Shown here: one piece after another, positions 22,570 through 31,892 of the stretch
How positions within the stretch are numbered: position 1 is the stretch's first letter
Layout of the letters: each line of letters begins with the position of its first letter
NCBI GenBank assembly: GCA_017416805.1
Contig: JAFQBB010000034.1
Location: 1 to 45,301 of the forward strand
Direction of reading: 5' to 3'
DNA length: 45,301 nucleotides
DNA from: Bacteroidaceae bacterium
Lineage (GTDB): Bacteria > Bacteroidota > Bacteroidia > Bacteroidales > Bacteroidaceae
The notes under the pieces: generated by a model
Told to the model about the DNA's origin: nothing
Seen by the model: the letters and a program-made list of their open reading frames with translations, nothing else
The model's database searches: none
Translations under genes and position numbers: made by a program

Positions 22570-24807
22570 TTAGCTCCGGCTTACCTGCTTCACCCCCTTC
22601 ACGGTCCGTATCTTCTTGATGAGCTGTTCCAATTTGGAGGTGTCATCTACCATGACTGTAAGTGTGCCGGAAAACAGGCCATCGTATGAATCGATGGATA
22701 TGTTGCGAAGCATAAGGTGCTGTTCCTTGGAGATAATGGAAGTTATATTGTTGACTATTCCTATATCATCATTCCCCACGACACGAAGACGGATTTCATA
22801 CTGCGAACCGGCATTTTTTCCTGCCCAACGGGCTTTGACAATGCGGTAGCCGAAACGTTCACGAAGCTGCGGGGCATTGGGACAGTCACACCGGTGCACC
22901 TTGATGCCTCCACCAGAAGTGACAAATCCGAAGACATCATCGCCATATATAGGATTGCAACACTTGGCCAGCGTAAAGTCTATCCCTTTAAGGCCACGAT
23001 CAATGACAAGGACATCACTACTGAAATTCTGCCGGCTTTGCAACTCCTCATCAGGACGCAGATTGAATCCCTCAGCACTACGTGCAGGCCCTTCTTCTGC
23101 AGCACGTTGCAAAGGGTCTGTTTCGTATTTGAGCTGTGCTGCATAGCGCTCTACCACTTCATTGATGTCCAACTGCTCATCAGCAATGGCTTGATAAAAG
23201 GGGTTCACCTCCTTATATCCCATCTTCTTGATAAGGTGCATCATGACAGATTCGTCATAATCCATTTTCCGGTTCTTCAGTTTCCGCTCAAAAGTTTCCT
23301 TCCCAAAATCGGCTTGCCGACTGCTTATCTCCTTCAATGCCTGACGTATCTTGGTACGGGCACGCGAAGTGGCAGCAATGTCCAACCAACCGGATTTTGG
23401 TGTCTGCGAGTTACTGGTGAGAATCTCCACCGTATCCCCACTATTGAGTTTTTGCCTGATGGTCACATTCTTTCCATTGATACGTGCCCCCACACACTTG
23501 CTGCCCACATTCGTATGGATATGGAAAGCAAAATCAAGAACTGTTGCCCCCTTGGCCAGTTTGAAGAGATCACCCTTTGGAGTAAATACATAAACTTCAT
23601 CTTCATAGAGATCCATCTTGAACTGGTCCATCATCTTCAGGTCATCACCATCGGAATGTTCCAAAGCCTCACGGATAGAATTGAGCCACTCATCCAACCC
23701 ACTTTCACCCTTTACTCCTTTATAACGCCAATGGGCAGCCAATCCCCGTTCGGCAACAGCATCCATACGCTCGGTCCGTATCTGAACCTCTACCCATGTA
23801 TTATCAGGGCCAAGTACAGTAATGTGCAAACTCTCATATCCGTTACTTTTGGGTACACTAAGCCAGTCGCGCAAACGTTTCGGGTTGGGCTGATACATGT
23901 CAGTTACAATACTATACACTTGCCAACATTCCATCTTCTCGCGTTCAACAGCCGAATCCAGTATCACCCGGATAGCAAACAGGTCATAAATACCCTCGAA
24001 CGCCGTCTTCTGCTTTTTCATCTTCTGATAGATGGAGTGTATGCTCTTGGTACGCCCTTTGATATGGAAATTCAACCCTACTTCGCGCAGTTTCTGTTCT
24101 ATGGGGCCGATAAAAGCTGCAATATACCGATCGCGCACCTCCTTGGTGGCATTCAACTTCTCCTTGATGTGGTAGTACATCTCCTTTTCCGTATATTTCA
24201 GCGAAAGGTCCTCCAGTTCCGACTTCAACTTATATAAGCCCAACTTATGAGCCAAAGGAGCATACAGATAAGCCGCCTCACTTGCCACACGAAGCCTGCC
24301 TTCCTCATCTTCGACATCACGTATCTGCCGCATCAGGTTTACACGGTCAGCTATCATAATGAGGACAACGCGCATATCTTCTGCAAAAGAAAGCAACAGG
24401 TTACGGAAATTCTCACCCTCTATCGAAGGACTTTTTTCGTAAAGTTGGCTGATGCGCACCAATCCCCTACTGATTGTCGCCACGTCATCACCAAAATTGG
24501 TCGTCACATCATCAAGACTCATTACCCCACCTTGCACACAACCATGCAGCATAATGGCCAACAATGAAGCACGACGAAGCCCTATTTCATCGGCAACAAC
24601 AAACGCAGTCTGCATATCCTTTATAATGGGATTCAACCCAAAACTGTCACGCAAAAGGACTTTTTCAGCAACAGCACGTGCAAGAAAAACCTTCAATAAA
24701 GAACAATCTTGGGGATGAAGGGTGTCACCTGAAATTCTCAACAGACTCCGATATAAGATTAACAACATCGTTTTCTCCGATGCAGTAAAAAAGGACGTTT
24801 CTTCCAT
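22570..24807 (-). CDS. relA: RelA-type (p)ppGpp synthetase
   Basis: 745 residues, long RSH layout. The pseudo-hydrolase domain (about 25-190) has HG (H88-G89 in AIMLHGCVQ) where active enzymes have HD, and IADRVNLMRQ instead of ADRLHNMRT, so hydrolysis is likely lost. The synthetase domain is intact: GRTKSIHSIYQKMKKQ, YDLFAIRVIL, NGYESLH and VEVQIRTERMD. TGS (VYVFTPKGDLFKLAKGATVL region) and a C-terminal ACT domain follow. It should respond to uncharged tRNA at the ribosome and be the synthesis-dedicated RSH. Convergent with lysA. Confidence 0.95.
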   Translation of the reverse strand: MEETSFFTASEKTMLLILYRSLLRISGDTLHPQDCSLLKVFLARAVAEKVLLRDSFGLNPIIKDMQTAFVVADEIGLRRASLLAIMLHGCVQGGVMSLDDVTTNFGDDVATISRGLVRISQLYEKSPSIEGENFRNLLLSFAEDMRVVLIMIADRVNLMRQIRDVEDEEGRLRVASEAAYLYAPLAHKLGLYKLKSELEDLSLKYTEKEMYYHIKEKLNATKEVRDRYIAAFIGPIEQKLREVGLNFHIKGRTKSIHSIYQKMKKQKTAFEGIYDLFAIRVILDSAVEREKMECWQVYSIVTDMYQPNPKRLRDWLSVPKSNGYESLHITVLGPDNTWVEVQIRTERMDAVAERGLAAHWRYKGVKGESGLDEWLNSIREALEHSDGDDLKMMDQFKMDLYEDEVYVFTPKGDLFKLAKGATVLDFAFHIHTNVGSKCVGARINGKNVTIRQKLNSGDTVEILTSNSQTPKSGWLDIAATSRARTKIRQALKEISSRQADFGKETFERKLKNRKMDYDESVMMHLIKKMGYKEVNPFYQAIADEQLDINEVVERYAAQLKYETDPLQRAAEEGPARSAEGFNLRPDEELQSRQNFSSDVLVIDRGLKGIDFTLAKCCNPIYGDDVFGFVTSGGGIKVHRCDCPNAPQLRERFGYRIVKARWAGKNAGSQYEIRLRVVGNDDIGIVNNITSIISKEQHLMLRNISIDSYDGLFSGTLTVMVDDTSKLEQLIKKIRTVKGVKQVSRS

Positions 24808-24877
24808 AAAGCATTGAAATTTGAGGTCAAAGTTACATTTTTTCTCCTATTATTTACCATAGAAAAAGAACTTTTTG

Positions 24878-24885
24878 TACTTTTG
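24878..24885 (+). promoter_or_regulatory. -7 promoter element (TACTTTTG) upstream of the DUF4301 gene
   Basis: Fits TAnnTTTG on the plus strand. On the minus strand TAACTTTG (24828-24835) is the counterpart for relA, so this spacer is a divergent promoter region. The -33 boxes are poor for both. Confidence 0.45.
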
Positions 24886-24978
24886 AACGCATTTTAGTCA
24901 AAAGTGACAGACTGCAAGACAAGAATAACAAATAGTAAGTGATAAATCATAAACCATAAATCATAAATCAAAAAACTC

Positions 24979-26490
24979 ATGTTGACACCTCAAGACAAAG
25001 ACCAACTGGCCAAGAAAGGTATTTCTGAGGCACAGATTGCTGACCAACTGGCCAGCTTCGAGAAAGGATTCCCATATTTGAAACTGGAAGCTGCTGCGTC
25101 CATCGGAAAAGGTATCATCGCCCCTCAACAAGACGAATACCTGAGCGCATGGGAAGAGTACAAGAAGGGCGATGCCACAATTGTGAAATTCGTACCTGCA
25201 TCAGGTGCTGCAAGCCGCATGTTCAAAAATCTTTTCGAATTTTTAGGTGGAGAGAATGAAACACCTACAACCGATTTTGAAAAGAAGTTCTTTGACAACA
25301 TTACCCGTTTTGCCTTTTATGCCGATCTTGATGCAGCCTGCAAAGCTAATGAAGGAAAAGACATTAAAGGACTCATTGCCAATGGAGAATATAAAGCCAT
25401 TGTATCAGCCCTCCTTGAAGGTGCAGGACTCAACTACGGACAATTACCGAAAGGATTGCTCAAATTCCATAGCTATGAAGATGGGGCACGCACCCCATTG
25501 GAAGAACATTTGGTGGAAGGAGCTCTCTATGCATCAGGAAAGACTGGTAAAGTGAATGTACACTTCACCGTTTCACCCGAACATCGCGCTCTCTTTGAAT
25601 CACTTGTTGCCGAAAAAGCGGACAAGTATGCCAAGAAATATGGAATAAGCTACGACATCAGTTTCTCGGAGCAAAAACCTTCAACCGACACCGTAGCTGC
25701 CGATATGGAAAACAAACCTTTCCGCAATTCTGATGGCACCCTTCTGTTCCGTCCCGGTGGGCATGGTGCACTTATTGAGAATCTCAACGATTTGGATGCC
25801 GACATCGTATTTATCAAGAACATTGACAACGTTGTGCCAGATCGGTTGAAAGCAGAAACAGTTACCTATAAGAATCTTCTGGCTGGTGTACTTGTAACCC
25901 TCCAAAAGCAAGCATTCGAATATCTGCACTTGCTTGACAGCGGACAATACACCCAAGAGCAGGTAGAAGAGATTATCCGATTCGTACAGCAACAACTCCT
26001 GTGTCGCAAAGCAGACATCAAGAATCTGGAAGATTCGGAACTGGTTCTCTACCTGAAGCAAAAACTGAACCGTCCCATGCGTGTCTGTGGCATGGTAAAG
26101 AATGTTGGTGAACCGGGTGGAGGCCCATTCCTTGCTTACAACCAAGACGGTACTGTAAGCCTACAGATTCTCGAGAGTTCACAAATAGACATGAACGACC
26201 CCGACAAGAAAGCCATGTTTGAACAGGGCACACACTTCAACCCCGTGGACCTTGTATGTGCTGTCAAGAATTATAAAGGTGAGAAATTCGACCTTACCAA
26301 GTATGTGGACAAGGCAACCGGCTTCATCAGCTACAAGAGCAAGAGCGGACGTGAACTGAAAGCTCTCGAACTCCCCGGACTCTGGAATGGGGCCATGAGC
26401 GATTGGAATACAATCTTCGTTGAAGTCAGCCTTGGAACTTTCAACCCTGTTAAGACTGTGAACGACCTGTTGCGCGAACAGCATCAATAA
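24979..26490 (+). CDS. DUF4301 family protein
   Basis: 503 residues, full family length, no signal peptide. Conserved segments include KFVPASGAASRMFKNLFEFL, which resembles a nucleotide-sugar pyrophosphorylase loop, then FRPGGHGALIENLNDLDADIVFIKNIDNVVPD (in two blocks), and RPMRVCGMVKNVGEPGGGPFL. These suggest a nucleotidyltransferase-like fold, though the reaction is unknown. DUF4301 is found mainly in Bacteroidetes. Single-gene transcription unit ending before a strong 20-bp inverted repeat. Confidence 0.9.
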   Translation: MLTPQDKDQLAKKGISEAQIADQLASFEKGFPYLKLEAAASIGKGIIAPQQDEYLSAWEEYKKGDATIVKFVPASGAASRMFKNLFEFLGGENETPTTDFEKKFFDNITRFAFYADLDAACKANEGKDIKGLIANGEYKAIVSALLEGAGLNYGQLPKGLLKFHSYEDGARTPLEEHLVEGALYASGKTGKVNVHFTVSPEHRALFESLVAEKADKYAKKYGISYDISFSEQKPSTDTVAADMENKPFRNSDGTLLFRPGGHGALIENLNDLDADIVFIKNIDNVVPDRLKAETVTYKNLLAGVLVTLQKQAFEYLHLLDSGQYTQEQVEEIIRFVQQQLLCRKADIKNLEDSELVLYLKQKLNRPMRVCGMVKNVGEPGGGPFLAYNQDGTVSLQILESSQIDMNDPDKKAMFEQGTHFNPVDLVCAVKNYKGEKFDLTKYVDKATGFISYKSKSGRELKALELPGLWNGAMSDWNTIFVEVSLGTFNPVKTVNDLLREQHQ

Positions 26491-26520
26491 GAGAGGTTGC
26501 GTCCTACCGGATACCAAACA

Positions 26521-26565
26521 ACATTCGACCGCTATTCGAACATTATTCGAATAGCGGTCGAATGT
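26521..26565. terminator. Perfect 20-bp inverted repeat, probable bidirectional terminator
   Basis: Arms 26521-26540 (ACATTCGACCGCTATTCGAA) and 26546-26565 are exact complements around the loop CATTA. It lies between the convergent DUF4301 and PL11 genes. There is no T-run, so termination is inferred from position and stem strength. Confidence 0.65.
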
Positions 26566-26632
26566 CATTTATCAGACACTCATAAGAAATCTTCTGCAAT
26601 TTAGTTTATAAGTGAAAACAGACCTGAAAAAT

Positions 26633-26710
26633 GAACATATGTTCAAATGCCAATGAACATATGTTCAAGTGCCAACGAACATATGTTCGTGGCCACTTGA
26701 ACTTATGTTC
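26633..26710. repeat. Four 12-bp palindromes with exact 22-bp period
   Basis: GAACATATGTTC at 26633, 26655 and 26677, and GAACTTATGTTC at 26699. The 10-base spacers share TGCCAA in the first two. The regular two-turn spacing suggests cooperative binding of a dimeric protein, or a recombination/condensation site. A plus-strand frame starting here (26631-26879) looks spurious. Confidence 0.9.
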
Positions 26711-26821
26711 CTATTTTTCCCTGATTTCAACCAAATTACAGAAAACCCCTATAAATAAGAAATGGAGGCTCGTGCCAACGACACACAGCCTCCATTCCTT
26801 ATTCCAACACTATTCGTCGGA

Positions 26822-29800
26822 TTACTTCATCAGTTTCATTACACCCGATGTGGTACTACCCTCAACCTTGAGCAGATAAACTCCACGCTCTGAAACTTTC
26901 TTGCGGAAGGTTGCCTCAACGGCTCCCATCGGACAAGCAAATGTAACGACCGGTGTTCCGCCAAGGGAAAGAACCGTCACTTCGACCTCCTCATCCATAG
27001 CTATAGCTGCAATTCCTGTAGGATCATAATCAACAGTAAGCCAACCTTCAGGAGCTGCTACCCGACTGGTATTCCATGAATAACCGGCAGGAAGTTCGGG
27101 CAATTCAAACTTCGGAGTACCGCTGAAGGTTGTTGCCTCCCACAGCTTGATAGAATCGCCTTCAGCCGGCTTGTATGTGGTGGCCAAACGTACCTTGACA
27201 GTACCGTTCATTGTCAATGATGTAATTCCCTTGATGAAAGTTCCTCCGGTTGTAGCAGACGTAGCACATTTGGCAATTCCCATATCATACACCGAAGACT
27301 CTCCAAGCACCACACTCTTGGCGCCAAAGTCTATCGTACCAGTTGTAGAAATGCCCAGACTTATACCTGGTGCCAAAGTTCCATTAATGATATATGAACC
27401 ATTGGCAAGAGGTGTCTTGGTCTTTACAGATTCTGTCACACCGGCCAATGTGGCACCATTGCTGACCACCAATTGACCACCTTTACCCAACAGCGCACCG
27501 GCATTTACTTGTACAATACCCTCTTCTATGTTCATCTTGCCAGTAAACGTACTTTCACCATAAAGAGTAACCTTTCCAGAACCAGTCTTTGTCAGGTTCA
27601 CACCGTTTCCGACAACCGTACCTCTCCATATATAATCATCATCGTTACCAATCTTCCAAGTATTTACTGCAGACGAGCCACTCTGACTGAACGTACAAGT
27701 TCCGCCCAATGAACCTTCTCCTGTAAGTTTACCGATAGAGAACGTCTTTCCAGAATTTTGGACTTGAACTCCTGCAGGAATATTCATTGTTCCATTCGGC
27801 ATTCCACCGGCAACGTCCAACGTAAAGCGTCCGTCGTCAGCGTATGCACATTGCGCCACAAGAGTTCCCTTGAACGATGACAGGTTAAGTCTCAACGGAG
27901 TACGCGTAGCATACCAGCCACTTCCTTTCTGCAAGTTGCCATATACGGTGAGAGTTCCCTCACCCAAAATCTTATTGCTGTACGATTGGTTAGATGCCGT
28001 CCTCCACGTGCCGCTCTTTCCTACGGGAACCTCAATGGTGTATGAAGTACTGGCATTCTCTCTCAGTTCACCTGCCTTGAACACCACATTTCTGGCAGGT
28101 ACAGTACATGAAACACCCTGCACGGTTCCGGCCTCAATGACAAGTGTGTCCAAATTTCCATTAGCAGCATTCAGTTTCAACCATCCGTTACCTCTCTTTA
28201 CAAGTTTTGTCCCATAGAATGAACGGTTCATGATGAAGTCTGCCGAATTGTTGATGACACCACCATCAGAGGTCTCGAATTTGATAGGTGACCCCATCTG
28301 TATAGCCGCACTGGTTTGCAATATTGCTCCATTTTCAATAACAAACTTGGTATTCTGCGTAGAAACAGCCCCCAGATTTCCAGTTGCTTGATTGGCATTC
28401 GAGAGTGAAGAAACCTTTATTGTACCCCCACTGATGCGTGTTCCACCCGTGTAATCATTATCTGTATTGATAGCCAACGTACCTTTACCACGTTTTACCA
28501 ATGTGGTGGCACCTGTCAATTTACCGGTTCCATTGAATGTATATGTCGTACTTAATGGATTATCTACGACCAACGTATCAGCCTCAAGGTCGCTGTTCAA
28601 CGATACGGTATATTGCTTGGCTGTATTATCAAACAGCACCTTATCTCCTGTAACAAAGATTGCGTCTGTCACCTTGGCATCGTCAGCCATAGTGAAGTTT
28701 TGGGAATTGGCCAAATCCCACACATTACCGGTAAGTCCATTCCAAATGATGGAAGTGGCATCGCGCAATCCCTCAACTACCAGATAAAGTTTTCCATCAG
28801 CATGCTTCAGGTAATGCTTCTTGCTTGAGCTGACACCCTCCAGCTTGATGTTCTCCAACGCACCGTTGCTCACTGTCTCCAACGAACCCAACAGATATTC
28901 TCCCTCAGCAATTTCTTCTCCCTCTGCCAAATGGGTTACAAATTCAAAAACAGGGGTCAGATATTCCGGTCCGTAATTCCAATTCTTCTTCTCGACAGAG
29001 AGTGATGTCACATTCAGTTGGTCGGCAGCCAGCCCGTCATTATAGACATCAAACACCACACGCGAACCAAAGCCAAGAGCCAGTGTGCCTACGGTCACAT
29101 GACCTTTAGAGTCAGCCCCGCCAACAACAAGTTCAGAGGCATAATCCATCTTGATGCTCTTGAATGTACCGCCATTGGAACTCAACTTGGCAAAACGGTT
29201 CAACCACAAATCACTATTGGGCAACTTTCCGTCAAAATTCAACGTACCAGCCCAAATATTGGTCTCGCCTGTATAGGTATTTTCTGTGGCAGGCAGATTC
29301 AAGACTCCATCTCCCTGCTTCACCAAACGCATACCACCAGTAAAGGCAGCTCCGTTGACGGTGGTTGTATAATACTCATACTTGATATTGTTGTTGTTTG
29401 TACTTCCTTGTACCCACGATGGAGTATTGAACGTCACCATATAAGGCTGTGCACCCTCTGCCACACTGACAGTCGCATCATTCGTTTCGTACACCAGAAC
29501 ATGTTGATTGGCATGAGCAGCCCCAATCGTTTCACCATTTTTTACAGCTACACGTCCTGTATTTGTCAAAGGAGGAGGAGCCACGGTAATACCTTCCATT
29601 TCACCCAAGAAGTAGCTCAAGTGCGGGGGTTGGTTGTAGCCCATACTCTGCCATACCATAGCCTGACGATACTGATGATCGTGCCATAAAGTGTAAATAC
29701 GGTGCGAAGTAGGTGTGGTGGTAGTATAGATACGAAGATTCTTATTATCGCTTGTACGCAATACCAGTTCCTCACGCCAGTCACCAAGGATATCTCCCGT

Positions 29801-31417
29801 TGCTCCAGGGTTATTTTTACTCCAGTTGTTCATCTTGCATCCACTGGAGGTAAAGATACGGTTTATACCTGTTCCTACCATTTTGTCAATCTTGGCTTCC
29901 TTCTCTGTTCCCGGACTATTGAGAATTTCCTCGCAAAGGTCACCATCCCAATAGATACGGAAGTTCAGGTCAAAGCCTGAAACTCCAGGAAGCACTTTGT
30001 CTGCTACGGTAGAAATGACACCGCTATTGGCACTTTTTCCTACACATCCCGGATAAGCGTTCGTAAAGTTACCACACAAGGCACGACCGTCATCACCGGT
30101 TCCTTGCAGACGGTAGTAGATTTCTGACGTTGTAGCATTTCGATAATTCATAGAAGGGCGGTCTTCATTGCAAGCGAAATGCTCCAATCCCCAACGATAC
30201 GGGTCAAGGTCGCCGGTGTGCTGGGCATCTCCATGTCCGAGTCCTGTAGTTGAAAGTCCCTGTCCATTATCATCGATAACCATTGAACCGAACACAATCT
30301 CATCGCGCCCGTCCAAATCAACATCGGCAATACCGTAGTTGTGATAACCCTGTCCATGCCATTGTCCGCCGGGTGAATTCCAACGCCAACGTTGGGTCAA
30401 TTGGTGAGTCTCCGGATTTACATCGAAAGCCACCATTTTATGGCGGGTATATGCACCACGCCCGAGGAATATGCTGGCCCGCTTTCCATCCAACACAGGA
30501 GCACCGAAATAATGTTTTGTCGAGCGATGTCCATACCCATCCCCCCAAGCGGTTTCAAGATTGGTTTCACCTGATTCCAGACGGGGCAATGGATAAGCCA
30601 TCTGCACGTATGGCTCAGCCGTCTCACCATTCAAGTAAAGCAAGAACTCATTACCGGTATGGGTATAAGCCATATTTGCATCACTCGACAACGTATTACG
30701 GCTATCATAGCTCATGTTACCAATCTCCACCGTAGTACCATCGGCCTTATGGATAATCATATTGTCCGCACCACGCAATAGCATTTCTGCCTTTCCGTCT
30801 TCGTCCCAGTCATAACCTACAATATCATACTGTTCGTCCGGGCCACTCATCATATTGGGTCCCAGATCAATATACCATAGACGCTTGCCTGCCATATTAT
30901 AACACTCCAAGCGGTTAAAACTATATCTGTTTTCAGTATATTCTTTTACATTGTTGCAATTTCTTTTTACAATGAATTCTGAAACACCATCACCATCCAC
31001 ATCGGCCAATGATACATCATTCAGAGTATAATCACTCGTAGCATCCACACCATTACGATTGATAACGGGCTGAACAGGTATGTCAAAATAATTGCTGCTC
31101 CATCGCGATACAGCCTCACATTTCTCCTGTTCCACACCACGCACCACTGCAGCCACCTGATACTTGCTCGAAGCAGATCCGCCGGCATCGGTATAATTGC
31201 TTACTTTCAAAGGTGTGGCATTCACCTTCACACCATCACGATACAGATTGTACTCCGTGTCGTAATACTCTTCGCCCATGATGCGCCAACTCACAAATGT
31301 ACCACCGCTTCCCGGCATAGCCACGAGACCGCGATCCACTTTATCGGTCATACGTTGGGCATACCCTACCCCAACGGACATGGCCGCAAACAGAGCTGTC
31401 AATAAAATCTTTTTCAT
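26822..31417 (-). CDS. PL11 rhamnogalacturonan lyase with autotransporter-like repeats and T9SS-type tail
   Basis: 1,531 residues. Signal peptide MKKILLTALFAAMSVGVGYAQ. Residues about 22-625 are a PL11 lyase that cleaves the rhamnogalacturonan-I backbone of pectin: VDRGLVAMPGSGGTFVSWR, SLADVDGDGVSEFIVKR, GYDWDEDGKAEMLLRGAD, GIADVDLDGRDEIVFGSM (calcium-binding propeller loops) and GDWREELVLRT. Residues about 640-1440 form a beta-solenoid with PATR-like repeats (near 705, 982 and 1285; for example GSGKVTLYGESTFTG). The last 70 residues (SERGVYLLKVEGSTTSGVMKLMK end) resemble a type IX secretion sorting domain. Likely an extracellular or surface enzyme. Usual PL11 proteins are about 600-650 residues, so the solenoid is a large extension. 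No SusC/D pair is adjacent. Confidence 0.92.
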   Translation of the reverse strand: MKKILLTALFAAMSVGVGYAQRMTDKVDRGLVAMPGSGGTFVSWRIMGEEYYDTEYNLYRDGVKVNATPLKVSNYTDAGGSASSKYQVAAVVRGVEQEKCEAVSRWSSNYFDIPVQPVINRNGVDATSDYTLNDVSLADVDGDGVSEFIVKRNCNNVKEYTENRYSFNRLECYNMAGKRLWYIDLGPNMMSGPDEQYDIVGYDWDEDGKAEMLLRGADNMIIHKADGTTVEIGNMSYDSRNTLSSDANMAYTHTGNEFLLYLNGETAEPYVQMAYPLPRLESGETNLETAWGDGYGHRSTKHYFGAPVLDGKRASIFLGRGAYTRHKMVAFDVNPETHQLTQRWRWNSPGGQWHGQGYHNYGIADVDLDGRDEIVFGSMVIDDNGQGLSTTGLGHGDAQHTGDLDPYRWGLEHFACNEDRPSMNYRNATTSEIYYRLQGTGDDGRALCGNFTNAYPGCVGKSANSGVISTVADKVLPGVSGFDLNFRIYWDGDLCEEILNSPGTEKEAKIDKMVGTGINRIFTSSGCKMNNWSKNNPGATGDILGDWREELVLRTSDNKNLRIYTTTTPTSHRIYTLWHDHQYRQAMVWQSMGYNQPPHLSYFLGEMEGITVAPPPLTNTGRVAVKNGETIGAAHANQHVLVYETNDATVSVAEGAQPYMVTFNTPSWVQGSTNNNNIKYEYYTTTVNGAAFTGGMRLVKQGDGVLNLPATENTYTGETNIWAGTLNFDGKLPNSDLWLNRFAKLSSNGGTFKSIKMDYASELVVGGADSKGHVTVGTLALGFGSRVVFDVYNDGLAADQLNVTSLSVEKKNWNYGPEYLTPVFEFVTHLAEGEEIAEGEYLLGSLETVSNGALENIKLEGVSSSKKHYLKHADGKLYLVVEGLRDATSIIWNGLTGNVWDLANSQNFTMADDAKVTDAIFVTGDKVLFDNTAKQYTVSLNSDLEADTLVVDNPLSTTYTFNGTGKLTGATTLVKRGKGTLAINTDNDYTGGTRISGGTIKVSSLSNANQATGNLGAVSTQNTKFVIENGAILQTSAAIQMGSPIKFETSDGGVINNSADFIMNRSFYGTKLVKRGNGWLKLNAANGNLDTLVIEAGTVQGVSCTVPARNVVFKAGELRENASTSYTIEVPVGKSGTWRTASNQSYSNKILGEGTLTVYGNLQKGSGWYATRTPLRLNLSSFKGTLVAQCAYADDGRFTLDVAGGMPNGTMNIPAGVQVQNSGKTFSIGKLTGEGSLGGTCTFSQSGSSAVNTWKIGNDDDYIWRGTVVGNGVNLTKTGSGKVTLYGESTFTGKMNIEEGIVQVNAGALLGKGGQLVVSNGATLAGVTESVKTKTPLANGSYIINGTLAPGISLGISTTGTIDFGAKSVVLGESSVYDMGIAKCATSATTGGTFIKGITSLTMNGTVKVRLATTYKPAEGDSIKLWEATTFSGTPKFELPELPAGYSWNTSRVAAPEGWLTVDYDPTGIAAIAMDEEVEVTVLSLGGTPVVTFACPMGAVEATFRKKVSERGVYLLKVEGSTTSGVMKLMK

Positions 31418-31534
31418 GTCTGCAATTTTGTTGTTTTGTAATTATTTCGTTTTCTTCTCGTTTCTCAAGGTCTCTATGGAAAAGTTCCCATGACATCCAT
31501 ATTTACATGCCTACGCAACATCCCATAGTGAGGG

Positions 31535-31542
31535 CAAAGATA
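31535..31542 (-). promoter_or_regulatory. -7 promoter element (TATCTTTG) of the PL11 gene
   Basis: Reverse complement of CAAAGATA, about 118 bases upstream of the start. The -33 box is not evident, which would fit an activator-dependent promoter. Confidence 0.5.
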
Positions 31543-31652
31543 CAATTTTTTATTCAATTATAGTAAAAAAGATTTTTATTTTTCTTAAAAGCAGAACATT
31601 TAACAAAAACATACAAACATACAATTTCACCTGCGAGCATATAAGTACACAA

Positions 31653-31714
31653 CCAGTACTATATAGGAAGTAATCCAGTACCGTATAGGAAGCACTGTAG
31701 TACAATATAAGCAG
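31653..31714. repeat. 22-bp-phased direct repeats upstream of the PL11 gene
   Basis: CCAGTACTATATAGGAAG (31653-31670) and CCAGTACCGTATAGGAAG (31675-31692) differ at two of 18 bases. A weaker third copy lies at 31697-31714. The spacing is exactly 22 bp. The array lies 110-180 bases upstream of the -7 box, where an activator could bind. Confidence 0.75.
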
Positions 31715-31810
31715 TACTGAGGAACAGTTGACATACACCCTCTGATGTGTACTAAAAAAACGTGTACAATCAAATATGGGTCAGTCCGAAATATGCTGTT
31801 CCGACAAAAT

Positions 31811-31856
31811 AAAGAGAGAGAGGATGCACAGATTTGCACATCCTCTCTCTCTTTCT
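31811..31856 (-). terminator. Terminator of the glycogen phosphorylase gene
   Basis: AAAGAGAGAGAGGATG (31811-31826) and its complement (31839-31854) form a perfect 16-bp stem with a 12-base loop, 38 bases past the glgP stop. The minus strand continues ATTTTG. Confidence 0.85.
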
Positions 31857-31892
31857 ATTTATCACAAAGGATTACTCCTTTGCTTTTTTCAA

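Noticed and set aside
22717-24237. 506-residue plus-strand frame opposite relA
   Set aside because: It is the antisense shadow of relA; the minus-strand protein has all RSH motifs.
26633-26710. CRISPR-like array
   Set aside because: Repeats are 12-bp palindromes and the spacers are only 10 bases and related to each other; no cas genes.
26631-26879. 82-residue plus-strand frame after the DUF4301 gene
   Set aside because: It starts inside the palindrome array and overlaps the end of the PL11 gene; no domain.
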